Of a DNA stretch of 64,000 nucleotides, positions 34,801-45,204 are shown in pieces (positions within the stretch are counted from its first letter, which is position 1; each line of letters opens with the position of its first letter). The position numbers were made by a program, and so were the translations under genes. Origin of the DNA: Centrapalus pauciflorus (taxonomy: Eukaryota; Streptophyta; Magnoliopsida; Asterales; Asteraceae); NCBI GenBank assembly GCA_020465985.1, contig JAANYP010007127.1, positions 372,001 to 436,000 on the forward strand, read 5' to 3'. The notes below the pieces were generated by a model. It worked only from the letters and a program-made list of their open reading frames with translations, did not search any database and was not told the DNA's origin.

Positions 34801-36387
34801 CTCACGCCCCTCCGGGGTAGTTATCTTTATCATTCGGCTCTTACACACTATATGGGCTTCATTCTCGATCAACCAGTCCATTCCGACTATCACATCAAAC
34901 TCGCTGAACTCTATCGGAATCAGATCTAAATTGAAGACTACATCTTCAATTACTAACGTGCAATTTCGGTATACATGATCTACCTTAACTAAAGTATTGC
35001 TAGCAGTTTCAATATCAAGTATAGCAGACAACTTAGACAGTGGCATGGCAAGTCGTTGTGCAAAAGTAGTAGACACGAAAGAACGGTTGGCACCCGAATC
35101 AAAAAGAACTCGTGCAGGCATGGAATTTACAATAAACATACCCGTGACCACCTCTGGGTTTTCCCTAGCTTCCTCTGCAGTGATTTGAAAAGCACGAGCA
35201 GGTGCCCTCTGTGACTGACCCCGGCGGTTAACTGAACCACCACTCGAACCTCCAGACGATCGTGTTGATGATGGGACAGCAGCCGTTGGAGCATTCTTTC
35301 TACAATTCCTGCTATAGTGACCCCACACCCCACACTTATAGCAAGCATCACCCTTCCTTGGGCAGTCATTCTGAAAATGGCCCAGCTCCCCACAGCAAAA
35401 ACAAGCACGTCCGTTAGTGCATTTGCCAAAATGTTCCAGGTGACACTTGTTGCAGTATTGTGGCTCGGTGTTGATAGAGTATGCACGAGCACGACCACGA
35501 TCAGAAGAACCAGATGGTCGGCGAAAAGACTGCTGTGATGAGTATTGTGAAGACCGGGAAGATCCCGAGTATCCTCCCTCCCTTTGACGCTTCGGCGGTG
35601 ACGGCTGTGTTGGATTGGTGGAAGCAGCAGCAGACCCGATCGAGTAACCCGACATAATCAAGATCTGTTCTACATTTCTGGCAGCCTCAAGTAAGCCAGC
35701 AAATGTAGGGTAGCGGACGTTGCTCATAACCCTCCTAATCTCCATGTCAAGACCAGCCTCGAACCTGGTCACTTTCCTCTCTTCAGTATCAACTTGATGA
35801 GGCGCGAACAGACTCAGCCTCGTGAATTCCACCGCATATTGGGACACCGTCTTAGTCCCCTGTACCAGCGCCATAAACTTTGCTTCCAACCTCCGGCGCT
35901 CATCAACCGGACAGTACTGCTGAGTGAATAGGTCCTTGAACTCAGCCCAAGTCATAACAGAAATCTTCTCCAATGTCAAAGCGTTCACCATGGCATTCCA
36001 CCACATGATTGCATCATTCGTGAACATAGCTGTTGCATAACGAACCATGTCCTTCTCAGCACAGTCGCTGATTCGGAATGTTCGCTCAGTTGCTGTTATC
36101 CATTCCAGTGCGGCAACAGCATCCCCTAAACCGTTAAACTCTACAGCTCCATTTCCTTTAAAATCCTTAAACCGACAACCCCTGGGCTTATTAGATGACC
36201 CAGTGTTGTCATCTTGTTCCTCGTTATTTCCTTCTCTTTCTTTTTCTTTGTTCTTCCTTTTATCTTCTCTTCTCTTAGCATCGGCCTCGTCTCGAGCCCG
36301 AAACTGGTCTTGTATCATCTTATTCTGCTCAGCCATCATGGCTAGCATCATCTCTCTTGCTTCTTCCGGTGTCATTCCTCCAGACAT
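31828..36387 (-). CDS. Gypsy-2 gag-pol polyprotein (1519 aa, unbroken)
   Basis: One continuous frame from ATG 36387. Gag (1-330), with two zinc knuckles at about 329-342 and 349-362. Protease DSGA at 430-433. Reverse transcriptase from about 610, with FIDD at 764-767. RNase H acidic residues near D913, E950 and D975. Integrase with H1102, H1109, catalytic D1172, D1233 and E1269 (35-residue spacing). A C-terminal chromodomain-like segment (about 1455-1519) fits chromoviruses, where it targets integration to marked chromatin. There is no intron at the position where gypsy-1 has one. One oddity: the integrase zinc motif has Ser1139 where Cys is expected (RSRTC against SCRVC in gypsy-1), so an otherwise intact copy may have a defective integrase. 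Confidence 0.95.
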   Translation of the reverse strand: MSGGMTPEEAREMMLAMMAEQNKMIQDQFRARDEADAKRREDKRKNKEKEREGNNEEQDDNTGSSNKPRGCRFKDFKGNGAVEFNGLGDAVAALEWITATERTFRISDCAEKDMVRYATAMFTNDAIMWWNAMVNALTLEKISVMTWAEFKDLFTQQYCPVDERRRLEAKFMALVQGTKTVSQYAVEFTRLSLFAPHQVDTEERKVTRFEAGLDMEIRRVMSNVRYPTFAGLLEAARNVEQILIMSGYSIGSAAASTNPTQPSPPKRQREGGYSGSSRSSQYSSQQSFRRPSGSSDRGRARAYSINTEPQYCNKCHLEHFGKCTNGRACFCCGELGHFQNDCPRKGDACYKCGVWGHYSRNCRKNAPTAAVPSSTRSSGGSSGGSVNRRGQSQRAPARAFQITAEEARENPEVVTGMFIVNSMPARVLFDSGANRSFVSTTFAQRLAMPLSKLSAILDIETASNTLVKVDHVYRNCTLVIEDVVFNLDLIPIEFSEFDVIVGMDWLIENEAHIVCKSRMIKITTPEGREICIYGDRRSGDLCLLTIAKARKLVAKGCDAYLAYAIDAKAEKRTLADVPVVSQFPDVFPEDLSGMPPERQVEFRIDLIPGAAPVARSPYRLAPTEMKEMMTQLQELLDKGFIRPSSSPWGAPVLFVKKKDGTMRMCIDYRELNKLTIKNKYPLPRIDDLFDQLHGASVFSKIDLRSGYHQLKVREEDVPKTAFRTRYGHYEFLVMPFGLTNAPAVFMDLMNRVCRPMLDKSVIVFIDDILVYSKSEAEHAEHLRELLELLRKEKLYAKFSKCEFWLQQIQFLGHVISGAGISVDPAKVEAIKNWEPPRSATEVRSFLGLAGYYRRFIKDFSKIAVPLTALTKKNAPFVWETVQQEAFEILKKMLSEAPILALPEGNDDFVVYTDASRLGLDAVLMQRGKVIAYASRQLKQHEKNYSTHDLELTAVTFALKLWRHYLYGTKCQLYTDHKSLKYIFSQKELNMRQRRSMELIKDYDCEILYHPGKANVVADALSRKAYAKDCCYMLTSTMLTSTIIDDVKAAQDEALKDENVGAEDIRVQIKNMEISESGLKGVYGRIWVPKFGGMRNVIIEEAHQSKYSVHPGSTKMYNDLKVDFWWPGLKKDIGQYVERSRTCRLIKAEHQQPYGSLQPLPIPEWKWEHITMDFVTKLPKTRRQHDAVWVIVDRFTKSAHFIPIRENYSLERLAQIYMDEIVSRHGVPKSIVSDRDSRFTSNFWSVLQEGLGTRIAMSTAYRPQTDGQSERTILTLEDMMRSCILDLGGNWDDHLPLIEFSYNNSYHATIKKAPFEALYGRRCRTPTCWRETGETPIAGPALLQETNEKIQLVRQNMKAAQDRQKSYYDRRHKPISFEVNDWVYLKVSPMRGVTRFVKRGKLAPRFVGPFRITEKIGNQSYRLELPEEMSGIHPVFHVGNLRKSFTTENEDWADYAELQIDERLRYVEEPECVLDTKVKKLRSKEIEMVLVRWKHHKGANHTWETKAEMLKKYPRLFESE

Positions 36388-36590
36388 GTTCTGAAAATAT
36401 AAACATATAACTTGTTTAGTAACATGTCATTTATTTATAGACAACGCCCAATTGTCCCATATGATAGTCAATATTCTTATGATTACTAGATCGTAACCTA
36501 TCTTAGTTCAGATCGTTACTTAGAATCACTACATGTCATCACTTAATGTTTGAGACCAAGACCTCACGGACACTTGGATCTCAAACTACT

Positions 36591-36602
36591 GCTCTGATAC
36601 CA
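36591..36602 (-). other. Primer-binding site of gypsy-2
   Basis: The minus strand reads TGGTATCAGAGC five bases inside the 5' LTR end, matching initiator Met-tRNA. The interval 36388-36590 is untranslated leader with no ORF. Confidence 0.92.
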
Positions 36603-36607
36603 TCTCG

Positions 36608-38706
36608 TGTGGCACCCTTGCCACAACAACCACCATTAACAAGACACCCAGGATTAATCACCAATACATCAATTACATAATGATCTGATTACTTAATTAA
36701 AGTGCGGAAGCAATTAAAGTAAAAAATAAAGTATTACAACAGTTTCAAATCACTCTACAGTGCTACAAAGGTTACATGTCTATATCTAAAAACTTCCATT
36801 ACATTACATTGTCCCAAATTTATTACAACATTAATCTCAACAATAAGTTACCAAATAAGCAACTGAGTCTTCAATTCGCTTCAAACAACAACCTAGCTAG
36901 ATGGTCCCGCAGCTGATTTTCCTTTTCCTGTAAAAATTTCAACAACTAAAACGTAAGCGAATGCTTAGTGAATACATAGATTGCGCATTTTATAAATTTT
37001 TATGAAGCCCAAGGATAACACAGATGACCAACATCGGATATCCTCTTCGTACACAAAGTACGGACCAGAGCCGCAGCCCCTTCGAGCTCACAGCTCGGCA
37101 TTTAAACATACCATCTGAGACAAACGTACGATCGGGGATGACATACTGCCTACCGGGCCTAGGAGGGATCAGCTACAGGTCATATAGCACAGTAACATCA
37201 GAGTAATCGATGCGACCCACCGGTCCATCACTAGATGCACAACAACCGAAAGGACATGCAACAAGTAAGAATGTGCATCTAAATCTACGCAAGTTAGTAG
37301 AGTTCCAAATAAACAAATGAAGCAACACGTCTCAGCAGGCAAAGCTAACATAAAACAGATATAACCATGCGAAATCTACTGTACTCACAGTGGGTGCGTA
37401 AATAAACTTTAATCAATCTTATTTCTCTTCGGGCTTTCAACCGGATCCACAAAGTACCCCACTGTGGGTTAAACAACACCACAAGGGACCTGTACGTCAG
37501 TTGTAACAACATATCGTGTCAATATCTTGTTTAATTTCATAAACAATAATTTATAAATTTTTGCAATATCTGATCCCCATTTCGGATCCATGTCCGAATT
37601 CGGATCCCACCCGAATTCGGACCCCAATTCGGTCCCCATGTTAAGTTCGGACAATGCCAATTTCGGACCCCATTAGGTCCCAATTCGGACAATTGCAAAT
37701 TTCGGACCCCATCCGAATTCGGACCAATCCGGATCCCAAACACTTTGAAATTATTTCTGTTTTTGTACTTCCCAAATTCGGATTTCGTCCTAAGTTCGAG
37801 GCCACCCGAATTCGGACCAGATCCGAGTTCATCTCGGATCCGAATTCGGACCCCTTCGAATTTGTGCAGTTTCGAATATTTTCCAGATTTTAATCCAAGT
37901 CATTTTTGCACTTACTCAGTACGTGAAATAACTTACACCAACTAAAATATACTTGTTTTCAACCATTTTAACACTATTATTAACATGCTTTCATACCAAT
38001 TTACATCCTTTTTGACCATTTTTATTCATCCATTCGAACACACACTAAAAACACACACAAATCTCTAGAAATCATACTTATAGTTCGAATCAGGAGCTGA
38101 AATTCAATATATAGCATCTCATATACTAGATTTAAACGAATCTTCAACTATATAACACATGCATCCATAATTGTAACTCCAAAAATCAAATTAGGTTCAT
38201 ATAAAAACCGAACCAAATGTTCCCAAATTCGGTATTTAAATGATTTCTTACCTCAAATCCTTGATTGCAGTGTTAATGAATCCTTCTTTGCAACTTGATT
38301 CCAAATTTTCAACTTCCAATATCAAAATTTGATGATCTTCGATTATCTTTAGAGAGAGAGAGCCGAAAGAGAGAAAGAGTGTTTAGTGAGAGAGAGTGTT
38401 TTCATGGAATGAAAGGCTTTTTAACCTTTTATTCCATTCATTTCTCATCTTTCTTCCTTTTTCACATTTAACCCCTTCACTTATCCGGTTCCATAAAATA
38501 CTGATTTTTATAAAATAAAAGAATTCTATCTTTTATTTATTATCCTTAATAATTATTTTCACTTAATAATTAAAAACTCTAAATTTCCATATCATACAAC
38601 CAACTTTCAGATATCCAAGTACATAAACATTTTTAATAATTTAACTTAATACAAAAGTTAAATCTAATTATCCCAATTACAATAAATTAAATCTGAGGAT
38701 GTTACA
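36608..38706 (-). repeat. 5' LTR of gypsy-2
   Basis: 2099 bp, nearly identical to 29692-31791. Differences include CTTGCC for CTTTCC near the start, a small indel/substitution cluster near 38190, and scattered point changes. It contains the palindrome array at about 37575-37870. Confidence 0.94.
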
Positions 38707-38711
38707 GCTTA

Positions 38712-39552
38712 GACACAGAGAAACTGTATTACACAAGCAGGCTTGCATGCATGAAAAACACACTTGCACGTTCACTCTTGGTTTCAACACTTAGCTTTTT
38801 TTTGGCTTAATCTTTCTGACCTTAGAAGCTTCCTTTTATACTCACTCAGAGGATCTAAGAGAAACTTCTTCATTGGACTGAATGAAAAAGGAGAAGTCTT
38901 GTTTGAAAAGACAACATAACTTTTCTGCACTTTTCTGAAAAGCAGACTTGTCTTCACATGTGCAGAACTTTTGTCTTTTCACTTTGTCTACTGTTGTATT
39001 GCCTTTAACCAAATAAGGAATGTCAACTTTGCGTCTTTCTTCCTTGTAAAGGCCTATTTTGATATAAGAAAAAGGCCTGTCACCCTTTTTCAAATAACCT
39101 TTTGTCTTCATGTAACAGAACAGCTTGGGCAGGCTGAGCAGTTCTGATTTCCACTTTGTCTCCGACTTTGTAAACTGATCTTGTAGCCAAAAACAATACA
39201 TGAGGACTTGGAAACACATTCCATAAAGTGTTTAGCCTGTTCACAAAGAACAGGTTCTGTTCACAAAGAACAGAACACTTGTAAGATGCCCAAGCTGCTC
39301 ACCAGTGTAGAGCAGCGTAGACAATTTATGTCCAGCCTGTTCAGCAGACAGAACAGCTTGGACAAACTGTCTTAGTTGCAACACATGCAACAAATAGAAC
39401 AGCTTTGGACTAATATTGCAAATCACTTTTTAGGTATTATTAAGGCATAAACAGGCCTTAACTTTTACCCATCAAGTGCATCAACAGGTTTGATTAATAA
39501 TCTCCCCCTCAGATGCAGAACAGGTTTGACTGAGGCCTTTTTGTGCCTAACA
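38712..39552 (-). repeat. 5' LTR of copia element, outer part
   Basis: Continuation of the LTR broken by gypsy-2, matching 3834-4673. It ends GTGCCTAACA where the other LTR has GTGCCTCACA. AACAC follows at 39553-39557. Confidence 0.93.
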
Positions 39553-39569
39553 AACACATAGTCCAACTA

Positions 39570-39760
39570 ACTATCAGGGCTTGCCCTGTGGCCACCAAGT
39601 TTCCATATGGGGCTTGCGGAGGGTTGTAACCCGGGTTCGATCCTCACTTGAGGCGGATTTTGGGGTTTTCCCTTCAGGAGATGATGGTGGGGATCGAACC
39701 GGGATCTGTCAGCACTTGGGCCTAGGAGATAATCACCACACCAGTTGTTCAAAAAAAAAA
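39570..39760 (+). mobile_element. tRNA-related SINE at the copia boundary
   Basis: About 190 bp with a Pol III B-box-like GGGTTCGATCC at 39633 and a 3' A tail of 10 or more bases. The flanking direct repeats are AACACATAGTCCAACTA (39553-39569) and AACACATATTCCAACTA (39761-39777), 16 of 17 identical. A second, inverted B-box-like word GGGATCGAACC occurs near 39691. The duplication begins exactly at the copia target duplication AACAC. Confidence 0.85.
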
Positions 39761-39904
39761 AACACATATTCCAACTAGGACTTCTTTTCGGATCCTACAC
39801 ACTTACGACATCATATCTCCCGCTATATACGTACCCTTCTGATGTACTTGTTCTATGATAAGGTTATGGCCATGTTTGTTATTGTGTCTTATCAATTATT
39901 AAAA

Positions 39905-40388
39905 GGGATATTTGTACAAAAAAAAACCTTCAAGTTGAACCATTTCTACGATAAAACCCCCAATCATTTTCCATTATACAAAAAACCCTCAACCGGTAAA
40001 ATCTCATAGAATTAGGATATTATCGGTTGTAATTGACTGAAATTCGTTGGCCACCTTCGACAAGTCATCAGTAACTACTGAAATTTCATCGAAAAATAAA
40101 TTTCAACAAAAAAACACAAATTTGAACAAAGAAATTAACAAGAAATGTGAATTTTGAATCATAAAACACAGACAAGTGAGCTTGTTGAAAAGACTGTTCG
40201 TCGAAAACAAAGATTTTGTCAGCAGATTGCAATCAATTCATTAGGTTGCAAGTCATTGTTTTCGAAAAAACCTCATTTTGATAAGTTTTAGTCAATTTGG
40301 AGTTTTTTGTGCATTGAAAAATAATTAGAGGTTTTAATCACAAAAATGATCCAACTTGAGATTTTTTTTTTTTTTGCAAAAATATCTC
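39905..40388. mobile_element. Mutator-like miniature element
   Basis: The ends are inverted over about 65 bp with mismatches: GGGATATTTGTACAAAAA at left, and the complement of GAGATATTTTTGC at right, both then running into CAAGTTG-containing blocks. The flanks TTATTAAAA (39896-39904) and TTATCAAAA (40389-40397) match at 8 of 9 bases, a Mutator-size duplication. No ORF. Confidence 0.7.
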
Positions 40389-40906
40389 TTATCAAAACTC
40401 TAATAACTAATTCGATCATATTCTAAAACCAGAATTTTGGACATTTAAATTGTAATTAAACTTTAAACATTTTTCCTTATAAAAACAAATGACACCTAAT
40501 TCTGTAGATGTCACCTCATGACACTTCCTACCAAATGCTCTCTTGACACAACGGATACAAATTACACACAAAATTAATCATTGCATCACATATTTATGTA
40601 GGATTTTTTTATAGTTTTAAATGCATGTTATTTGGGTAGACTACTTTAATTTCTAGCCAATCAAGTTGAATAAATAATAATTTGATACCATATATACTTT
40701 AAACTGGGATAAATCATCAAGAAAAATAATATAAAATATTAATTTTGACAGTAATTATAATATCAAATTTTTTAAGATAAGCAAAGTAACATAAAATTTA
40801 ATTTAGAGACAAAAGGGCATCGACCAATTAAGAAGGTAGAATTCAATTTTATGTTCACTTTTCGGCAAAAAAATGATTTTGATTATCCTTTTGGCCTAAA
40901 AATTAA

Positions 40907-41236
40907 GGGTGTGTTTAGTTGATGGAAAATTGATATTTGTTTTCACTTTCACTTTTCCAGAATTTGTTTTCATTATTACATTTCTAGAAAATTAGGAAAA
41001 AATTTTGAAAACGTGTTCACCACGTCCCTTGTTTTCGCTTTTGAAAATTAGAAAAATGGTTGAAAACTCCTATCATCCATTTTCCAATTTCTATTATAAA
41101 TTTAGAAAATGAAAACATTTAGAAAATGACAAAAAAAATTAGAATAATGTCATACTAAACATGTTTTCAATTAAGCCATGTTTTCGTTGAAAACAAAAAT
41201 AGAAAAACGGCTTGTTTTCGTCAACTAAACGCAGCC
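40907..41236. mobile_element. Tourist/Harbinger-like MITE
   Basis: The inverted ends are GGGTGTGTTTAGTTGA and TCAACTAAACGCAGCC (14 of 16 complementary). They are flanked by TAA on both sides (40904-40906, 41237-41239), the 3-bp duplication of PIF/Harbinger elements. The interior is an AT-rich imperfect palindrome of GTTTTC and GAAAAC words. The stretch 40389-40906 and the AT-rich stretch 41240-42166 contain nothing I recognise. Confidence 0.7.
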
Positions 41237-42174
41237 TAAGTTTAATGTCATTTCCTTAACAAGATAGAATTAAAATATTTCTTAACCTAAAAAATTATAT
41301 ACTTGTTTATAGTACCTTGCTTAACCATTTTCACTTTAAACTATATCAAACTACTAGCATTTGACATTGTTTTTCTACCTTCTTAAAAAGGTTGATGCCT
41401 AAAAGTCTTTTTTTTTTTTTTAATGATTCCATATATTTCACCTTTTATTTTGTATTATATCATCACCACTTGAAATATATACCTTAATTTGGTATTTCGA
41501 TTCCACACATGTTTACTTATAAACCATCATGTTTTACTTTCTCTCAGATAAATGTATTAACCACTTACAAATGTTATATTGCTCGTCTGTATCTCTTGTA
41601 GCAAGATGTTCATATTGCATTTAATCTATGGTATCTAAACCCTCCGTCCATGTATACAACATCAATTCAACAAGACCACACACAATTTCTCGTGATTTAA
41701 CATTCTTCGACTCGTTATGATTCCATTCTCAATAAATAAATAGATACATGATGTCTTTAAAAAAACAATGTATTATGAAATAAGATGTGTAAAAGTTAAC
41801 AAAAACTAATATTTACATTTGGACTTCTTAAGTTTTGGTGTAAAAGACACACTCATATGTATGTGTTAGAAACTAATTCATTTGTTGTGAATCATATACA
41901 TCAATGATAAAATGTGCATTAGTTTTACAATAAAATGCACTTACATTAAAATTAGAAAATACATATAAAGTATGTATGTATATGTAAAAAAATTGTTTGG
42001 ATTAGTGTTTCTGTAGTAAAGATCCTAGTAATATTATAGGCACTCACAATGATTACAATATGATTAAATGACTGAAATATGCAAGAACAAAAAAATAAAG
42101 CACTCTATCAATGTCCGATAAATTTCAGCCGCCAATATAATATTCAATATTTCAAGTTGTACACAAAACCCTAG

Positions 42175-42570
42175 TAGGGGTGTAAACGAGCCAAGCAGAG
42201 CCCGAGCCCGTTTAAGCTCGTGCTCGGCTCATTTAAAAGTACTTGGCTCGAGCTCGAGCTTTCGAGCTTCGTATGTAAAGCTTAAGTTTGGCTCGTGAAT
42301 AATTTTCCAAGCTTGAGCTCGGCTCGGGCTCGACTCGTTTATTTTATATTTTAATTTTTTAGTTATTTTTAAATAATCTTTTAATATAATATATATAACT
42401 CGTTTAAGCTCGTTTAGGCTCGCAAGCTCGATATGTGAAGCTCGGGCTCGAGCTCGTTTATTAAACGAGCTCGAATTTAGGCTCGAGCTCGGCTCGGGCT
42501 CGTTTAATTCGAGCTTTTAACGAGTCGAGCTCGAGTAGCTCACGAGTAGCTCGGCTCATTTACACCCCTA
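42175..42570. mobile_element. hAT-like foldback MITE
   Basis: The inverted ends TAGGGGTGTAAACGAGCC and GGCTCATTTACACCCCTA are flanked by perfect 8-bp repeats AACCCTAG (42167-42174, 42571-42578). An 8-bp duplication is typical of hAT elements. The interior is full of GCTCGAGCTCG palindromes, so the single strand can fold extensively. No ORF. Confidence 0.85.
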
Positions 42571-43038
42571 AACCCTAGGTATGAGTTTCTTTTTATACAT
42601 AGGTATATCTTTGAGGGGTTTACATATAACATCCCTCAACTTTCTAATAAAAAGGAAATTACATAGAAAGGAAATAATTACATCTTATTACAAAATAAAC
42701 CTACAAGATTGAAATACTAACAAAGGTTTTCAATTGAATCTAACTATTAAACAGTATATGTATGTGTGTACATGTGTCAGTTTTGCAAACCATTCAACGG
42801 CATAGCAAATACATCTAATTAATATAATAAAACAATAATTAAGAATTGATCCTTACGATCGGCCATATTCGATTCAATATAGAAGCCAACGCAAATCATT
42901 GACTCCATCAACTCATCGACTCATAAGTCATTACATATGACATCATTTAGGTCATAAAAAGTACTTGATAGAAAAAAGTGTCGATAAATCTCAAACTCTT
43001 TAGATTTTGACGAGTTCACAAAAATTATAGCTTTGTGT

Positions 43039-43262
43039 ACCCGTTAAAGTATTTTTTATATGTAATAAACCGAAATATATACTCATAATGTAATAATCTA
43101 TAATTATGATAAATTGAATAAGAGAACGTACATATATTATCAACTTTTGATACCCGTTAAAGTATTTTTCATATGTAATAAACCGAAATATATACTCATA
43201 ATGTATAATCTATAATTATGATAAATTGAATAAGAGAACGTACATATATTATCAACTTTTGA
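43039..43262. repeat. Two-copy tandem repeat, ~113-bp unit
   Basis: The unit starting ACCCGTTAAAGTATTTTT and ending ATATTATCAACTTTTGAT occurs at 43039 and again at 43152, with about one substitution and a 3-bp indel. High identity implies recent duplication. The 460 bp upstream to 42579 show no genes. Confidence 0.85.
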
Positions 43263-43311
43263 TACAATGACGTTGTGCAAGGTCGGTGGAATGGACCATG
43301 AGTAAATTAAA

Positions 43312-43815
43312 GGGTTAATTGCGTCAAACGGTAACATACTGTCACATGTTTTTTTAATTTGGGTAACATACTAATTTTTTTTCTAATTAAGGTAACGTAC
43401 TAGTTTTTTTCTAATTAATGTAACATACTTTCCAAATCAAGTCAATCAATGTAAATATATCTGATTAAAAGATAATATTTACTGATGTGACAGTTTATTT
43501 GTTCAGTCAACATTTCTTTATTGAAATAAAGTTTAATTGTCATATAATGTGCAGTATTTTGTGTAATTTAAAAGTACTTTTTGGTAATACATTTCTATTT
43601 TGAGCTAACTTAAAATAGTTAAGCAATATTAAAATTAAAAAAACTGATGCTTAGATACAGAAATTGTCATGTAAGTTATTTTTACCTTTCAATCCGATAC
43701 GGTTACCTTGATTGACTTGATTTGGAAAATATGTTACCTCAAATAAATTTTTTTTAATATGTTACCCAAATTGAAAAGACAATAACAATATATTATCTGT
43801 TGACGTAATTAACCC
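43312..43815. mobile_element. Mutator-like miniature element with 9-bp TSD
   Basis: The inverted ends are GGGTTAATTGCGTCAA and TTGACGTAATTAACCC. Perfect 9-bp duplications TAAATTAAA lie at 43303-43311 and 43816-43824. The inner inverted part has GGTAACATACT and its complement. 504 bp, non-coding. It shares only the first few terminal bases with the element at 472-866. Confidence 0.85.
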
Positions 43816-44334
43816 TAAATTAAATGTTCTTGATATTTAATAGGATAACCTAAACAAAAGTTTGAAAAATTATCATTTGTTTTGATTCAGTTTAAGGATA
43901 TGTTTTTTGATTTATGAACCTTCTTATATATTAAAAGTTTGTTACTAAAAATTGCAATTGAAGATTTAAACTTTTATAACCTTTATTTTCACTTGAAAAA
44001 ACACCCTACTTTTTCCATTCCCAACGGAAAAAGAAAAATGCACTTTTACATTCTTCCATAATCCACTTTTTTCATTTCTACGTTTCAAACCACAAATTTT
44101 TATTTTTATTTTTCCATTTTTCATTTGTTTCTTATTTTTAATTATATATTATTTCAAATCATATAATATATATAAAATTATAAAATAACATTTTAATAAA
44201 TAGAAAATCAAACTACTAAATAAAAATGATAAATCACATTAAAAATATATGGGGTGCGTAACCGTCGAACTATAATAACCAAACCAAAATGTTATAAACC
44301 GGTCCGATTTAATCTGGCGATTATAGCCTAAGGT

Positions 44335-44775
44335 AGTGTTGTTACATTTTAATGAGATGAAATTGAATGAATTATTAAGACAGTATTCGTTACGTCCTAA
44401 TGAGAAATGAAATTGAATGAATTATTACAGCAGAATGAAAAAAAGTTGTTTGTTTATCACATAGTAATAGAATGAATCATTACATAAGAAATGTGATTAC
44501 TTCACCTCTCTTGATTTTCATTCATTGAAGATGTGTTGCTTTTTTCATTCTTAAGGAATGGAATGAAATTTTAATAGTTTAATTATTTTTATTCAATTTC
44601 ATTTCATTTCTTATAATATTTCTACCTAACAAACTGCATATAATAATATTTTATTTCATTCCAATGATGTAAACAAACTCGACAAGAAACCGTAATGATT
44701 CATTTCATTACATTGTTCATTCCATTATCATGTCTATTCTATTTATTTATCTGTCTATTACGTCCAACCAAACAT
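44335..44775. mobile_element. Probable MITE remnant(s), unresolved
   Basis: The segment is rich in AATGAAAT/ATTTCATT words on both strands, as in common plant miniature inverted-repeat elements built on GGAATG/CATTCC words. It begins near GTAGTGTTGTTAC and ends near CGTCCAACCAAACATAC, which pair imperfectly. I could not define a target duplication. The remaining DNA between 43825 and 45160 is AT-rich without genes. Confidence 0.35.
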
Positions 44776-45204
44776 ACTCTGATGGTTGGAGACATGAAAT
44801 CCATAGTAGAGGTTCAGAATTTAAATCCTCACAAGTCTCTTAACTTGAGTTACCCGATTTACCTGCTCTACATCAACCAGGTCAGTGGGAACCCCCGGAA
44901 GGCAAGCTACTGTTTTCTCAACTGGTTCGGTTTTATTATTTTTCGATTCCGATCTATTTCAGATATGGTCTTGTACTATTCTTTATAAAAGAAAAAAAAT
45001 GAGATCATTAACAAAAAGAATCAATATGATCAAGTTAATAAATTGAATTAATTATACAAACAAATTTACTCCAAAGAATATAAAAATAAATTTAAAAAAC
45101 CGTATTTTTGTATTTTTTTTGGCTATATGCATGCATCTATTTTATATGATTATCATTATATATTCATAAAAACAAAATCAATAGCGACGGCAGCATGTTG
45201 TTGG

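Larger units (their letters stand above)
29692..38706 (-). mobile_element. Gypsy-2: Ty3/gypsy chromovirus in the copia LTR
   Basis: A complete 9-kb element on the minus strand, inserted in the copia 5' LTR with duplication GCTTA (29687-29691, 38707-38711). LTRs are 36608-38706 (5') and 29692-31791 (3'), with about 14 differences over 2.1 kb. It holds one unbroken 1519-codon gag-pol. It is related to gypsy-1 in coding sequence but its LTRs are largely different, apart from shared ATTCGGAT-type arrays and similar TGTAACA starts. Confidence 0.95.
3546..39552 (-). mobile_element. SIRE/Maximus-type Ty1/copia element with nested insertions
   Basis: A minus-strand element with its 5' LTR on the right (29404-29691 plus 38712-39552) and its 3' LTR on the left (3546-4673). 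It has a 5-bp target duplication AACAC at 3541-3545 and 39553-39557. Read on the minus strand, the order is LTR, Met-tRNA primer site, gag, protease-integrase-RT-RNase H, spacer, long env-like ORF, polypurine tract, LTR. That order and the env-like ORF downstream of pol are typical of the SIRE/Maximus lineage. A gypsy element in the 5' LTR, a gypsy element in early gag and a CACTA element in late gag expand it to 36 kb. About 15 differences between its LTRs (~1.3%) make it the oldest LTR element of the nest. Confidence 0.93.
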
